From: Leptolyngbyaceae cyanobacterium RU_5_1
Lineage (GTDB): Bacteria > Cyanobacteriota > Cyanobacteriia > Leptolyngbyales > Leptolyngbyaceae
Length of the DNA: 64,000 nucleotides
Direction of reading: 5' to 3'
Assembly: GCA_012034055.1 (NCBI GenBank)
Contig: JAAUSG010000003.1
Coordinates: 1 to 64,000, forward strand
Made by a program: the position numbers and the translations under genes. Below are positions 27,289-37,532 of this stretch, in pieces; position 1 is the first letter of the stretch; the number at the start of each line of letters is the position of its first letter. The notes below the pieces were generated by a model. It was not told the DNA's origin and made no database searches. It saw nothing but the letters and a program-made list of their open reading frames with translations.

Positions 27289-27621
27289 TTACTCGTCAAA
27301 TGGATTGAAGAATTGTCTGGGTGGAATTTCGCGTTCCTTGTTTGCTAGCTCAGAGGGTGGGCGATCGCTGCTCCAGGCCCACCAGACATATTCACATTCA
27401 CACAGATAAAATTCCTGCCATTTGCGGCGATGGTCTTCAGTAAACACCGGCGATCGTCGGTTGATCCAAACCCGTGTAGTGTCCTTACTGGTCGCTCGGC
27501 AGTTCGGACAGCAAAACTCTGCGGCATGCACAGCCGGTTGGGTCCACTCAGGGGGATTCAAATCAAAGGCTTCCATACATTCGAGCACAATTTCTTTACC
27601 ATTATCGGCTGCAATTATCAC
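27289..27621 (-). CDS. Small zinc-binding protein of unknown function
   Basis: 110 residues. CCPNC (about residue 37-41) and YLCECEYVWWAW (about 73) give two Cys pairs that would fit a single structural zinc site. The rest is acidic and Trp-rich, with an N-terminal stretch EIVLECMEAFDLNPPEWTQP. I recall similar uncharacterised proteins in cyanobacteria but no function. No neighbour suggests a pathway. Confidence 0.65.
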   Translation of the reverse strand: MIIAADNGKEIVLECMEAFDLNPPEWTQPAVHAAEFCCPNCRATSKDTTRVWINRRSPVFTEDHRRKWQEFYLCECEYVWWAWSSDRPPSELANKEREIPPRQFFNPFDE

Positions 27622-27780
27622 TGTTTCCCGAAGTGATTCAGTCTACTTCGACTTTACCCTGTGATCAGGGCTAATCAAAGCAGCAAGGTGAGCAGAAAAC
27701 CTAAAAATGACCCCAGCACCAGTCCGATGCTCAGACACAACCAGCGATCGCGGACCAGTTCTGCCTTGTGCCACTAATTT

Positions 27781-28250
27781 CTACAACAAATATTGCCTCA
27801 GTTGTTGAGCCAGGGTTTGAACATGAGGTTGCTTCAGCAACGATAGATGATTGCCCGGCACTTGATGCAATTGAATGTCACTCACTAATGCGCTCCAACC
27901 TGAAGTTGTAATCGAGCCTCTTCAGGAATCAGACGTCTGCCCAGGCATGAAACGCCGTCAGCAATGGTAAGCTGCGCACATCACCCACAAGCAGAACACC
28001 TCCGGCCGCTACGGTCTAAATTGCTCCTTCCAACACCTGCAGCAAATAATCCACACTTGGAAAATACTGCACGATCGAATTCAAAATCACCACATTAAAT
28101 GAGTTCAGGTCAATGCCCTCGAAGTTGATTTCCATGCGATGCAGGAGTTCGACATGAGAAAGGTCAAGAGTACCTAATTGATGCTGAATCGACTGCAAAG
28201 AAACAGCCGAGAAATCTGTTCCTACATACTTTTGACGGTGCTAGCAAATT
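27781..28250 (-). pseudogene. Remnant of a nonribosomal peptide synthetase (methyltransferase and thioesterase pieces)
   Basis: On the minus strand two fragments of an NRPS lie fused. The first (about 28235-27955) reads YVGTDFSAVSLQSIQHQL, then FNVVILNSIVQYFPSVDYLL, a TAG, and then GGVLLVGDVRSLPLLTAFH: this is the core of the methyltransferase-type domain embedded in cyanobacterial NRPS modules. The second (about 27915-27781) reads GWSALVSDIQLHQVPGNHL and then LLKQPHVQTLAQQLRQYLL with a stop, the C-terminus of a type I thioesterase with its catalytic-histidine segment PGNHL. Everything between has been deleted, and stops interrupt both parts. It is dead, but shows a former peptide-synthesis locus. 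Confidence 0.75.
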
Positions 28251-28381
28251 ACGAAGTACGAATTGCAAATTGCAAATTTGATCTTGATAAGTTTGGTTGT
28301 AGAGGGTTTGCCAGTGTTACTCCTCAACGCCCTCCTGACCCGGTTTGCCTAAAATCATTCACACCTGCATCTAAATTCTGC

Positions 28382-28636
28382 TCAAGCACCCACAGGGATT
28401 TCTAAACTCCGAGTCTGTCGTTGCGCAACTTTTCTCTTCGATTGGTTCAATAGGTCAAAGCGATCGCTAAGCCAATCAAACCCTTTCTCTAAACACTTGG
28501 GACAAACTTCGCCGTAGTGTTTACCTTGATCATTGCAGACCAGGATTTTTGCTTCTGTCATTTCAAACAACTGATTACAAATCAAACACAGTTGTTGTTG
28601 AAACGGAGCGTGATTACACTCAAGTTGAAGTTGCAT
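28382..28636 (-). CDS. Small Cys-rich (zinc ribbon-like) protein
   Basis: 84 residues. CLIC (about residues 17-20) and VCPKC (about 44-48) are two CxxC knuckles of a treble-clef or ribbon zinc site, followed by a basic tail (NQSKRKVAQRQTRSLE) that could contact nucleic acid. The beginning MQLQLECNHAPFQQQ is unremarkable. I do not recognise the family. It is separated from galK by about 150 bp. Confidence 0.6.
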   Translation of the reverse strand: MQLQLECNHAPFQQQLCLICNQLFEMTEAKILVCNDQGKHYGEVCPKCLEKGFDWLSDRFDLLNQSKRKVAQRQTRSLEIPVGA

Positions 28637-28782
28637 ATTCTTTAGATAAGGTTGAGCTCTATCAACCTTTTACATCCTTGTGTGTTTTAACATATAAGGC
28701 TAGAGTCTGATTAACTTCTGACTTGGGAGGGATATTCAGATACTCGGTTGTGATACTCATACACAACCTGATTAATTGAGCG

Positions 28783-29841
28783 TCAATCAACCGAGATATG
28801 CCCCTTGTAGCCAGCATTGGTGTACTGTGTGAGTACGGATTGGGCGATCGTTTTTCCTTTTCCTGTTTTGACTAACGCGACACAGGCACCCCCAAATCCA
28901 GCTCCAGTTAACCGTGCTCCAAACACACCGGAAGTGTTTTGCAAAATGTCCACTAACTTATCTAGAGCAGGCACAGAAACTTCGTAATCATCTCGTAAGC
29001 TGGCGTGGGAGGCCTTCATTAATTCACCAAAGGCTTCAGCCGAAATGCCTGCTAACACTTTCAAGACTCGATTATTTTCGGTAATCACATGCCGAGCACG
29101 TCTGCGGATGGGTTCCGGTAGGGAGTCTGCTGTTTGAGGATCGTTGACATCCCGCAATGCCTTTACGCCTAACTGACGCGCCGCTGTCTCGCACTCTGCC
29201 CGTCGCTGGTTGTAGCCGCTACTAGCCAGCGATCGCGCCACGCCACTGTCAATCACGACAATTTCAGCTCCATTTGGAAAGGAAAGAATCTGGCGATCGA
29301 GGGTACGGGTATCGAGAAACAGCATGTGGTTCGTATCCGCAAGGCTACACGCCATTTGATCCAGAATGCCACAATTCACACCGACGTATTGAATCTCAGC
29401 CTGTTGTCCCAGTTGAGCAAGTTTCACATCATCCAGATCAAGCTTGAGGAGCGATCGCAATCCCCGTAACGTCGCCACTTCGAGAGCTGCACTACTCGAT
29501 AAGCCTGAGCCGATTGGCACAGTAGAAGTCACAAACAGATTAATTGGGGGAATGGTATGACCCGCTTGTTCTAACACCCGAATACAACCATAAATGTAAC
29601 TGGCAAATCCTTGAGGTGTAGATTCAGCAGGGTTAACGTCAATCCATTCTGCTAATTCAGCCGAGTAGAAATGATGGCGATCGTCAGGACTAGGCCCGAC
29701 GTAAACCGTTGTTTGCTGGGGAATCGCCGTGGGCAACACAAACCCATCGTTGTAGTCGGTGTGTTCACCTAATAAATTGACTCGTCCGGGCGCACTGGCC
29801 TCAACGTCGGGTGCCGCATTAAAAATCTGCTGAAAATCCAC
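28783..29841 (-). CDS. galK: Galactokinase
   Basis: 352 residues. Galactokinase phosphorylates alpha-D-galactose at C1 with ATP, the first Leloir step. The galactokinase signature GRVNLLGEHTDYNDGFVLP (about residue 20), the ATP loop PIGSGLSSSAALEVA (about 117) and the third GHMP motif LTGAGFGGACVALVK (about 312) are all intact. It is 18 bp downstream of galT and surely co-transcribed with it. Confidence 0.95.
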   Translation of the reverse strand: MDFQQIFNAAPDVEASAPGRVNLLGEHTDYNDGFVLPTAIPQQTTVYVGPSPDDRHHFYSAELAEWIDVNPAESTPQGFASYIYGCIRVLEQAGHTIPPINLFVTSTVPIGSGLSSSAALEVATLRGLRSLLKLDLDDVKLAQLGQQAEIQYVGVNCGILDQMACSLADTNHMLFLDTRTLDRQILSFPNGAEIVVIDSGVARSLASSGYNQRRAECETAARQLGVKALRDVNDPQTADSLPEPIRRRARHVITENNRVLKVLAGISAEAFGELMKASHASLRDDYEVSVPALDKLVDILQNTSGVFGARLTGAGFGGACVALVKTGKGKTIAQSVLTQYTNAGYKGHISVD

Positions 29842-29859
29842 GGAATATCCCCCAGTACA

Positions 29860-30948
29860 TTATTTCTCCAGTTCGATCGCGATCGCTTGCAGTTCCTTTG
29901 CTTTTTCCTCCGGTAATGCATCGTTGGCAAACAGTCCAGCTGCCAGTTCGGTGCCCGCCAGATACTTGAGTCGGTCGGAGGAGCGGTAGGGTGGGTAAAA
30001 CTCAGCATGAAGATGCCATTCGGGATGAGGTTCGCCGTTCACGGGCGCTTGAAACCATGCCATCAGGTAGGGAAAGGGACGATGCCATAAGCCGTCATAT
30101 TTGAGTGTCACGGTTTTGAGTGCCTTGGCAAGTCCCGATCGCTGCTCTGGGGATAAATCCCAAAAAGTTGCAACGGGTTGAATTGGGGCAATCCACACTT
30201 CGTAGGGATACCGGGCACAGACTGGCACGAAGGCGATCGCCCACTCATCCTGATACAGAATCCGTTGCTGATCGGCAATCTCGTTTTGAATTAAATCCTG
30301 CAGCAATCCCCGTTGATGCTGTTGGTAGTGTTCAAGCTGACACGCGCCCATCTGAGCTGGAACAGGTGGCACAAACGGGTAAGCGTAAATCTGCCCATGC
30401 GGATGGTGCAGCGTCACACCGACCTCAACGCCTTTATTCTCAAACGGCAGGACGTACTGAATTTGGGGATGCTGACTGATGGCACGGGTGCGATCGCCCC
30501 AGACTTGAAATAACAGTTCTAAATGATCCAGGGGCAATGAACTGAGAGACGCCTGTGGGTCTTGGGTAAACACGACCACCTCACAGGCTCCGTTGGCTGG
30601 CAGTGTATCGACAATTTCCGGGGGGGCATCCGTGGCTGCAGGAATCAACGCCGGAAACCGGTTGTCGAATACAGCAATGTCGTAGTTGCCCTCTGGAAGT
30701 TCTGTCGGAAACTGGGGGTCTTTTGTGGGAGCCAGTGGATTGTATGCGGGGGGTGGCATAAACGTCCGCTCCTGACGATAACTGGCATATGCCACCCACT
30801 CACCCCGCAGCGGATGCCAGCGCCGGTGAGGGTTTGCTCGTACTGGCTCGTTGCTGGGAGCAGGCGCAATGATCCCTGCCGCAATGGGGTGTCGGCTGTA
30901 CAGCGTCAGATTGCGACCGTCCGGTTTTAAAAGCGTCTGAGCATACAT
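29860..30948 (-). CDS. galT: Galactose-1-phosphate uridylyltransferase
   Basis: 362 residues. GalT exchanges UMP between UDP-glucose and galactose-1-phosphate through a uridylyl-histidine. The active-site His-Pro-His is in VTLHHPHGQIYAYPFVPP (about residue 178); the N-terminal RWHPLRGEWVAYASYRQERT and the C-terminal WHLHAEFYPPYRSSDRLKYL (metal ligand histidines) are also present. An epimerase gene (galE) is not in this window. It forms a two-gene operon with galK. Confidence 0.95.
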   Translation of the reverse strand: MYAQTLLKPDGRNLTLYSRHPIAAGIIAPAPSNEPVRANPHRRWHPLRGEWVAYASYRQERTFMPPPAYNPLAPTKDPQFPTELPEGNYDIAVFDNRFPALIPAATDAPPEIVDTLPANGACEVVVFTQDPQASLSSLPLDHLELLFQVWGDRTRAISQHPQIQYVLPFENKGVEVGVTLHHPHGQIYAYPFVPPVPAQMGACQLEHYQQHQRGLLQDLIQNEIADQQRILYQDEWAIAFVPVCARYPYEVWIAPIQPVATFWDLSPEQRSGLAKALKTVTLKYDGLWHRPFPYLMAWFQAPVNGEPHPEWHLHAEFYPPYRSSDRLKYLAGTELAAGLFANDALPEEKAKELQAIAIELEK

Positions 30949-31281
30949 CTTCCATTTGTGACCACGCTACTTTCACCGATTCTAGAAGCATATAGCGGCT
31001 TTCATTTGCGTGGAATTGGCAAGTGCAACGCGCATGGAGGAGTCCAGTGCATGGTGCTATCCAGTAGACCTGGTGGTAATTTTAGACACGGCATTTGCGC
31101 AATTACCCGCTGCCCTGGAAGCCGCGGCTTCATAAATCTCGACATCAAGAGGAATTGTTTCCACAAAACTACTTCTCGTCCGTGGTTATCGAGTGTATTC
31201 TAGCCTGCGGCAGTGCAATCGCCTTGCGTCTTGACACAGAAACGGTATGCTGGAAGGCGTGTTAAGAACACTGAATAGGGT
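30949..31281. other. Intergenic stretch upstream of galT and of an amidohydrolase
   Basis: This 333-bp gap separates divergent genes. A possible -35 box TTGACA sits at 31231-31236, but no good -10 is correctly spaced. An 81-codon plus-strand frame at 30958-31203 has Cys/Arg-rich composition and looks non-coding. Nothing else was recognised. Confidence 0.5.
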
Positions 31282-32514
31282 ATGGCTACGATTTTCAGAA
31301 ATACTTACCTGCTTGATCCAGTTCAGGGACTGGAGGGGCGTGGTGATGTGCTGGTTGAGAACGGCAAGATTGTGGGAATTTTGCAGGATGAGCTGGCGAT
31401 CGGCAAAATTGTCCCCATTCTCGTCCCCCAGTGGGGCACCGAAATCATTGATCTGGAAGGCGCGTTCCTGAGTCCGGGCTGGATTGATTTACACACCCAC
31501 ACCTTCAGCAGCATTGGTGATTTTTGCCTGCCTGCTGATGATGTGGGAATTCGCTCAGGAGTGACAACCATTGCTGATGCAGGCACCTCCGGCATTCTGA
31601 CATTTGACGCCTTCCGCCGCACGGTCATTGACACGGCAAAAACGCGAACCTATGCCTTCATCAACCCATCTCTGCTCTACATTGCGACCTCTGACTTCAT
31701 CGCCCATCGACTTGAGATCATTGCCAACCCCCGCAACCAGGATTTGGAGCGGGCGGCAGCGGTGATCGAAGCCAATCGGGACGTGATTGTGGGCTTGAAA
31801 GTACACCCCGCCTTTCATCAGGGTGAAACACGCTCTCCAATCATGGATGCCGCTCGTAGTTTGGCTGATCGCTTCTCGCTGCCATTGATGGTTAACTTAG
31901 GACGCTTTGTACCCCATGAGGTTTTGCTGTCTCCAGAAGGGTTGCTGGCATTGCTGAAGCCAGGAGACATTGTCACTCACTGTTTCCAGCCTCATGATGG
32001 ACTGTTTGATGGGAATGGCAACTTGTTACCTGGAGCGAGAGCCGCGATCGATCGCGGCGTTCTCCTGGATGTGGGCTACAGCAAAAACCATTTCTCCATC
32101 GAGTTAGCCCGTACAGCTCTGGCGCATGAAATCCTGCCTAACACGCTGTCTACTGATTTGAGTCGGTTGAGTCCAGATCCAGCAGGTAGTTTGGCCGCTG
32201 TGATCACCCGATTTGTCAGTTTGGGGATGTCGCTGGGTCAAGCGATCGAACGGGTGACGATTCATCCGGCCAGAATTTTGAGCAAAGCGACCGAACTGGG
32301 TTGCCTTAAGCCTGGGATGTTGGCAGACTTCACCATCTTCAACTGGGTGGATGAAGCAACCAACCTGGAAGATGGTAAAGGAACCTCTCTGCCAGTTTCA
32401 CAAATGCTGAAGGTACAAGGCGTTTGTCGCAGTGGCGAATATATCAAGATTGAGCGATCGCCCTTTGACCCCAAACTGACCTCCGATGACTCTCAAACGC
32501 CAGCGTTGGTGTGA
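31282..32514 (+). CDS. Amidohydrolase (dihydroorotase-like metallohydrolase)
   Basis: 410 residues. The metal site begins PGWIDLHTHTFSSIGD (about residue 68); the carbamylated-lysine position is probably GLKVHPAFHQG (about 173), later ligands are IVTHCFQP (about 232) and LSTDLSRLSPD (about 292). The N- and C-terminal parts form the usual small beta-sandwich (RNTYLLDPVQGLEGRGDVLV and GMLADFTIFNWVDE). This belongs to the deacetylase/dihydroorotase-like branch; the substrate is unknown. A second amidohydrolase of another branch follows 224 bp downstream. Confidence 0.8.
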   Translation: MATIFRNTYLLDPVQGLEGRGDVLVENGKIVGILQDELAIGKIVPILVPQWGTEIIDLEGAFLSPGWIDLHTHTFSSIGDFCLPADDVGIRSGVTTIADAGTSGILTFDAFRRTVIDTAKTRTYAFINPSLLYIATSDFIAHRLEIIANPRNQDLERAAAVIEANRDVIVGLKVHPAFHQGETRSPIMDAARSLADRFSLPLMVNLGRFVPHEVLLSPEGLLALLKPGDIVTHCFQPHDGLFDGNGNLLPGARAAIDRGVLLDVGYSKNHFSIELARTALAHEILPNTLSTDLSRLSPDPAGSLAAVITRFVSLGMSLGQAIERVTIHPARILSKATELGCLKPGMLADFTIFNWVDEATNLEDGKGTSLPVSQMLKVQGVCRSGEYIKIERSPFDPKLTSDDSQTPALV

Positions 32515-32738
32515 GTAGAGGGTGAGGGGATGAGGGATTCTGTCGTGAGCATCAGCCGAATGAGATGAAGGGATGGACAACGACATTCTTCTTTTTCATC
32601 CCACTCTACGAGAAGCTGCTAGCATGGTCTGGATGCGTCACCTTCCTGCCGATTACCCGTTACCTACGTAAGCTCTACACAGGAATCTATCGTCAATTTT
32701 TCAGGTTGCATTGTTAATTCCCGAACGCTGGAGATGCT

Positions 32739-34094
32739 ATGGATTGTACGGTCATTCGGAATGCGGTCGTTTTTACGGTTAATCCTCAGCACTCAATTTA
32801 TCCAAATGGCGCGATCGTGCTGCGAGACGACCGAATTGAGGCAGTCGGCTCGGCCGATGACGTGCAGATTCCCGCTGACGTGACCCATACCATCGATTGC
32901 CACGGACGGATGGTAGTCATTCCAGGGTTAATTGATGTTCATTCCCATTCCAGTCTGCTGCGCGGCGTAACGGAGAATTTGCAGTTGTTAGAATGGTTAC
33001 CTCGCTATCAACTGGAGCATCGGGCGCTGACCGAAGAGGATGCCTACTATGCAGCGCTGCTCTGTTATTTAGAGGCTCTTAAAGCAGGCACCACTTGTGT
33101 AATGGACATGTTCCGCTACATGCACCGCTGTGCTGAAGCGGCTGGGGTACTGGGTTTGCGGGTGAATTTGGTGCCTTACTCGGCTGACCTGCCGGACAAA
33201 AACTTTTTTGAAACACCCGAAACGAACCGCAAGTTGATTGAAACTCACCATCTATCTCAAAATGGTCGAGTGCGGGTCTGGGTGGGGCTGGAGCACCTGT
33301 TTTACTGCTCTAAAGATGCCTATGCCAAAGCGCGCGAGTATGCCAACCATTACGACGTTCGCATTCATACTCATACCAGTGAGCAGAGAGAAGAAGTGGA
33401 CGCCGTGGTCAAGCACTTTGGTAAACGTCCGATTGAACTGTTTAATGACTTGGGAATTTTGGGGCCGAAAACCGCGATCGCCCACTGTGTCTGGCTGAAC
33501 AACGATGAAATCAAACTCCTGGCAGATACCGGCACCTCTGTTGCCCACTGCCCCATCAGTAACGCCAAGCTGGCCGGCGGCATTGCCCCGATTCTGAAAC
33601 TGAAACAAGCCGGAATCACCATTGGATTGGGCACCGATGGCATCATTTCAAACAACAGTCTGGATCTGTTTGAAGAGATGAAGTTTGCCTCTTTGCTGCA
33701 GAAGGTCAATCACTACGATGCTGCAGCTCTGCCCGCTCCAGAGGTTTTGAGAATGGCAACGATTGAAGGAGCAAGGCTACTTGGACTGGATCACGAAATT
33801 GGTTCCCTCGAACCTGGCAAAAAAGCCGATGTCGTGCTGATTGACCTGTGGCAACCTAACCTGATGCCCCTGGTTTGGGACAACGACGATACCAACATCC
33901 TCTGGAATCTGGTCTACGCCGCCAGAGGCTCCAACGTCCACACCGTGTTTGTGGATGGGCAAATGGTTGTCCAAGCAGGCCGCAGCACCCGAGTGGAAGA
34001 ACCCGCCATCCTGGGAGCTGTACAAACTCAAACCCTCGATCACCTCAAACGTCGCGAACCCTTCAAGTCAACATCAACACCTGTTGTAGCGTAG
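32739..34094 (+). CDS. Amidohydrolase of the TRZ/ATZ (adenosine-type deaminase) branch
   Basis: 451 residues. The N-terminal sandwich (NAVVFTVNPQHSIYPNGAIV) is followed by the metal ligands in IDVHSHSSLLRGVTENL (about 67), HTHTSEQREEV (about 211), AIAHCVWLN (about 248) and GLGTDGIISNNSLDLF (about 300). This is the pattern of 5-methylthioadenosine/S-adenosylhomocysteine deaminases, cytosine deaminase-like and chlorohydrolase proteins. MtaD is the nearest common name, but the specificity is not decided by sequence alone. The short C-terminal tail is typical. It ends eight bases before the stop of a convergent kinase gene. Confidence 0.82.
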   Translation: MDCTVIRNAVVFTVNPQHSIYPNGAIVLRDDRIEAVGSADDVQIPADVTHTIDCHGRMVVIPGLIDVHSHSSLLRGVTENLQLLEWLPRYQLEHRALTEEDAYYAALLCYLEALKAGTTCVMDMFRYMHRCAEAAGVLGLRVNLVPYSADLPDKNFFETPETNRKLIETHHLSQNGRVRVWVGLEHLFYCSKDAYAKAREYANHYDVRIHTHTSEQREEVDAVVKHFGKRPIELFNDLGILGPKTAIAHCVWLNNDEIKLLADTGTSVAHCPISNAKLAGGIAPILKLKQAGITIGLGTDGIISNNSLDLFEEMKFASLLQKVNHYDAAALPAPEVLRMATIEGARLLGLDHEIGSLEPGKKADVVLIDLWQPNLMPLVWDNDDTNILWNLVYAARGSNVHTVFVDGQMVVQAGRSTRVEEPAILGAVQTQTLDHLKRREPFKSTSTPVVA

Positions 34095-34102
34095 AAAGCT
34101 GA

Positions 34103-37100
34103 TTAACTGATCAGAGTGTGCAGACTCCTCAAGAGATCGTCCAGGGTATAAGGCTTTGGTAAAAATACATTTGCTCCTGCAGATAGAATGGGTTCTCGAT
34201 TAGAAGACAATCCGCTGATGGCAATGATTTTTACCGTTGGGTTGATTTCATGTAGGGCACGAACAGTTGCGATTCCGTCCATATTCGGCATCATGACGTC
34301 AATCAACACAACGTTGATTTCAGCGTGATGTTTGGTATAGAGAGCGATCGCTTCTATCCCGTCATTTGCCACCAGGGTTGTGTACTGATGGCTTTCCAGT
34401 AGCGATTGACTGGTTTGTTGCACAGCAAGATCATCGTCCACAATCAACACCAATTCCCCATTCCCCTGCAGCAGTTCTGCCTCTTGCTCGATCGCGGTGA
34501 ATGCTTCGCCAATCGTGGGTAAGTAGACCTTAAATTGGCTTCCTTGTCCCACCTCACTGAAGACTTGCACAAAGCCCTCATAGGTTTTGACAATTCCTAG
34601 AACTGTGGAAAGCCCTAAACCTGTGCCCTGACCAGGTTCTTTGGTGGTAAAAAACGGCTCAAAGATGCGATCGCGCAATTCAGGAGCAATCCCCATTCCA
34701 GTGTCAGCGACGGTGATTAACACATAACTGCCAACCTGGGCATCCAGATTCTTGTGGGCGAAGCGTTCGTCAACAAAGCAATTTTCAATGGAAAGGGTGA
34801 GAATCCCGCCGTTGAGCATCGCATCGCGAGCATTGACGCACAGGTTGATCAAGACCTGATGCAAGTAAGTCGGGTCGGCAGAAACTAACCCAAGGGGTTG
34901 ATCTGGAATCGTTTCACGAACTTTAATCGATTTTGGAAAGGTTTGCTGAACCACTTTGACCACTTCACGCATCAAAGGGACAATCTGCAACGGAATGGGA
35001 TCTCCACCCGTTCCCCGTGTAAACGTGAGAATTTGTTTGACCATGTTTGCACCGCGCCTGGCACTATTCTCTAGAATTCGCAACATTTCCTGCGATCGCG
35101 TCTCCAGATCCGGTTGTTTCAATCGCAATAGCTGAGAGACCGACAGGATTGGCGTCAAGACGTTGTTCAGGTCATGCGCAATTCCACTGGCCAGCGTACC
35201 CAGGCTCTCCAGGCGTTGGGCGCGATAAAACTGAGCTTCGAGCTGCACTCGTTCGGTAATATCCCGTCCCTCTGGAATTAGCATGATCACCTTCCCCGCT
35301 TGATCAAAAACGTGTTTAAGGGAAAAGTCTACAAATGTCAGGGTTCCATCTGCCCGCATGTGTTTCGCTTCAAACCGGACAAACTCACCGGTTGCGGCAC
35401 GGGCAATTGCCTGTTGGAGTTGTTGCTGCTGTTCAGGAAAATGACTCCACCATGGTGTTTCCCAAAAGGGTTTCCCAACCACATCCGCCAAATCAACAGC
35501 AACCGCATCTAAGGCGGCACGATTCGCATCCATCACAATTCCTTCCGGGGTTAGAACTCCCATAAATTGAAAAGTACTATCAAACACGGCACGCAGCTTC
35601 TGTTCACTATGCTTTAAATCGGCTTCAGCTTGCTGGTGATCGGCTTCCAGTCGTTTGCGATCGCTAACATCTTTTGAAAAACAAAAATGTCCGATGAACC
35701 GCTGCTGGTGATCATCAACAGCGACCATGAAGAGTTGCTTGTCAAATACAGAACCGTCTTTCCGGACTCCTCTAACTTCCAGTTCCACTTTTCTCTTGTT
35801 TAGCATGTGCTGCTGATACGCCATCACCACCGAGTCGCGATCGTCCGGATGAATGGTTATGGTTCGGTTCATGCCGATCAATTCTGCGGGTGAGTATCCA
35901 ACCATGCGAGCATAGGCATCGTTGACGAAAATATAGCGTCCCTGCTCATCTAAACGTGAGATCCCCTCCACGGCATTGCTCAAAGCAATGCTCATTTCTC
36001 GCAGTTCGATTTCAGATTGTTTGCGATCGTCTTCAACCTGCTTGCGATCGCTGATATCACGCAAAATCGAAAGATGACGACCGGGAACAAAATGGGCGAT
36101 CGCGGTAAATTCAGCTTGTCGCGTCGTGCCATCCGGACGATATAGGCAAAACTCTCCCGACATTCGTCCCTGTTGCAGGAACTGTTGCCAGGGTTGGGTA
36201 CTATCTAAATCCGGATCGGCAAAATTGGTAACGCTAGAACGCAGAAGTTCTGCCCTGGAAACCCCAAACAATTCGCAAGCGGCAGGATTGGCATCGACAT
36301 AACACCCATCGTCATCTGCGATGACGATCGCATCCAGCGCATGATCAAACAATGCCTGCCATTGGTGGTATTGCTGTTGCAGGTGGAAATTTGTCTGAGC
36401 CAGTTCCGCCTTACGCTCGGCAACCCGCAATTCCAGTTCGTCGCGAACCATTTGCAATTGATGGCGTTCTTGCTTAATCGTCTGATAGGCAAGTTCCAAC
36501 TCTTGATTCTTCTGGCGCAGTTCCATCTGGGTCGATCGCAGTTGCTCCAACGCCGCCCGTAGTTCTACGTTTACCGATTTGAGTTCGGCGATCTGCGGTA
36601 CAGTCATCTGCGGCTCACTCTGGGCAGCCAGAAACTCTGAATATTGAGGATTTAACTGATAGCCCACCCGATGCACGGTTTTAATCCAATCTTTGGGAGC
36701 ACCAACGGCTGTTAATTTGTCTCGCAATGCCTTAATGTGACCCCGAACCGCCTCTTCTCCCGGAAACTCCAGCGAAGTCCAGGCATGATCCAGGATCGCT
36801 TTGGCGTTAAATGCCTTCTGATGATTTCGCAGCAACAACTCCAGAATGGCATATTCTTTGGGAGTTACAGACAGTAGATGAGTGCCATAGGTGACTTTAC
36901 GGTTACCCGGATCAATGGAAAGATTACCCCAAGCTAATATAGGTTGGGTCGGAGAACTTCCCCGACGTAGCAATGCCTGCACCCGCGCAATCAATTCCTC
37001 GGCATCAAATGGTTTGACCACATAATCATCGGCTCCAGCATTGAGGGCGATCGCTTTTTGATGTCCTCCTCCCTGCCCCGTTAATAATAAGATGGGATGC

Positions 37101-37315
37101 TGAAATCCTTTCCTACGTAGCTGTTGACACAGGCTGATACCATCTAACTGAGGCAACAGGACATCCAGTAGAACCAGGTCGTACTCAAAGGCATCCGCCA
37201 TCTGCAACCCCACTTCGCCATCCCCTGCAATATCCACCGCATAACTATAGCTAGAAAGCAGCAGCTCTACAGTTTTCGCAACCATTGGATCGTCTTCTAC
37301 AACCAGGATTTTCAT
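34103..37315 (-). CDS. Hybrid sensor kinase: REC, winged helix, three PAS, HisKA-HATPase, REC
   Basis: 1070 residues. Order: receiver 1-118 (phosphoacceptor Asp 51 in [10 protein letters not shown]); OmpR-type DNA-binding domain about 128-225 ([19 protein letters not shown], then [12 protein letters not shown]); coiled coil about 240-315; PAS at about 320-430, 445-560 and 575-690 (for example [20 protein letters not shown]); HisKA with the phosphoacceptor histidine in [19 protein letters not shown] (about 710); HATPase_c ([42 protein letters not shown]); C-terminal receiver ([15 protein letters not shown]). A complete OmpR regulator fused to a kinase is uncommon and implies a one-protein phosphorelay that also binds DNA. 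The PAS domains lack membrane segments, so sensing is cytoplasmic. Confidence 0.9.
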   Translation of the reverse strand: MKILVVEDDPMVAKTVELLLSSYSYAVDIAGDGEVGLQMADAFEYDLVLLDVLLPQLDGISLCQQLRRKGFQHPILLLTGQGGGHQKAIALNAGADDYVVKPFDAEELIARVQALLRRGSSPTQPILAWGNLSIDPGNRKVTYGTHLLSVTPKEYAILELLLRNHQKAFNAKAILDHAWTSLEFPGEEAVRGHIKALRDKLTAVGAPKDWIKTVHRVGYQLNPQYSEFLAAQSEPQMTVPQIAELKSVNVELRAALEQLRSTQMELRQKNQELELAYQTIKQERHQLQMVRDELELRVAERKAELAQTNFHLQQQYHQWQALFDHALDAIVIADDDGCYVDANPAACELFGVSRAELLRSSVTNFADPDLDSTQPWQQFLQQGRMSGEFCLYRPDGTTRQAEFTAIAHFVPGRHLSILRDISDRKQVEDDRKQSEIELREMSIALSNAVEGISRLDEQGRYIFVNDAYARMVGYSPAELIGMNRTITIHPDDRDSVVMAYQQHMLNKRKVELEVRGVRKDGSVFDKQLFMVAVDDHQQRFIGHFCFSKDVSDRKRLEADHQQAEADLKHSEQKLRAVFDSTFQFMGVLTPEGIVMDANRAALDAVAVDLADVVGKPFWETPWWSHFPEQQQQLQQAIARAATGEFVRFEAKHMRADGTLTFVDFSLKHVFDQAGKVIMLIPEGRDITERVQLEAQFYRAQRLESLGTLASGIAHDLNNVLTPILSVSQLLRLKQPDLETRSQEMLRILENSARRGANMVKQILTFTRGTGGDPIPLQIVPLMREVVKVVQQTFPKSIKVRETIPDQPLGLVSADPTYLHQVLINLCVNARDAMLNGGILTLSIENCFVDERFAHKNLDAQVGSYVLITVADTGMGIAPELRDRIFEPFFTTKEPGQGTGLGLSTVLGIVKTYEGFVQVFSEVGQGSQFKVYLPTIGEAFTAIEQEAELLQGNGELVLIVDDDLAVQQTSQSLLESHQYTTLVANDGIEAIALYTKHHAEINVVLIDVMMPNMDGIATVRALHEINPTVKIIAISGLSSNREPILSAGANVFLPKPYTLDDLLRSLHTLIS

Positions 37316-37532
37316 GCTGGACTCCAGATCAGGCTCCCGTCACCGCTAAATCCATTGCCGATGCACTGATCAACAAATTATTTTCCCACTCCTCACAATT
37401 TTCTTACAACTCATCCCTAAAACTAGCTAAGAGGAGTTCAAGACCAATACTTCTCGGTTAGTGTTGTCACAACGAGAATATACTTCAATCGGTTGAAAAT
37501 CGCTATAGACAAATTCTGCAGGAGTCACAATC

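Noticed and set aside
27675-27773. 32-codon minus-strand frame with one hydrophobic helix (LCLSIGLVLGSFLGFLLTLL)
   Set aside because: It has no start codon after an upstream stop and adjoins a dead NRPS remnant; at most a fragment.
30958-31203. 81-codon frame upstream of the amidohydrolase
   Set aside because: No ribosome site, Cys/Arg-rich and unlike protein; treated as intergenic.
31555-31818. Antisense open frame in the amidohydrolase gene
   Set aside because: Cys/His-rich shadow of a GC-rich coding region with no start context.
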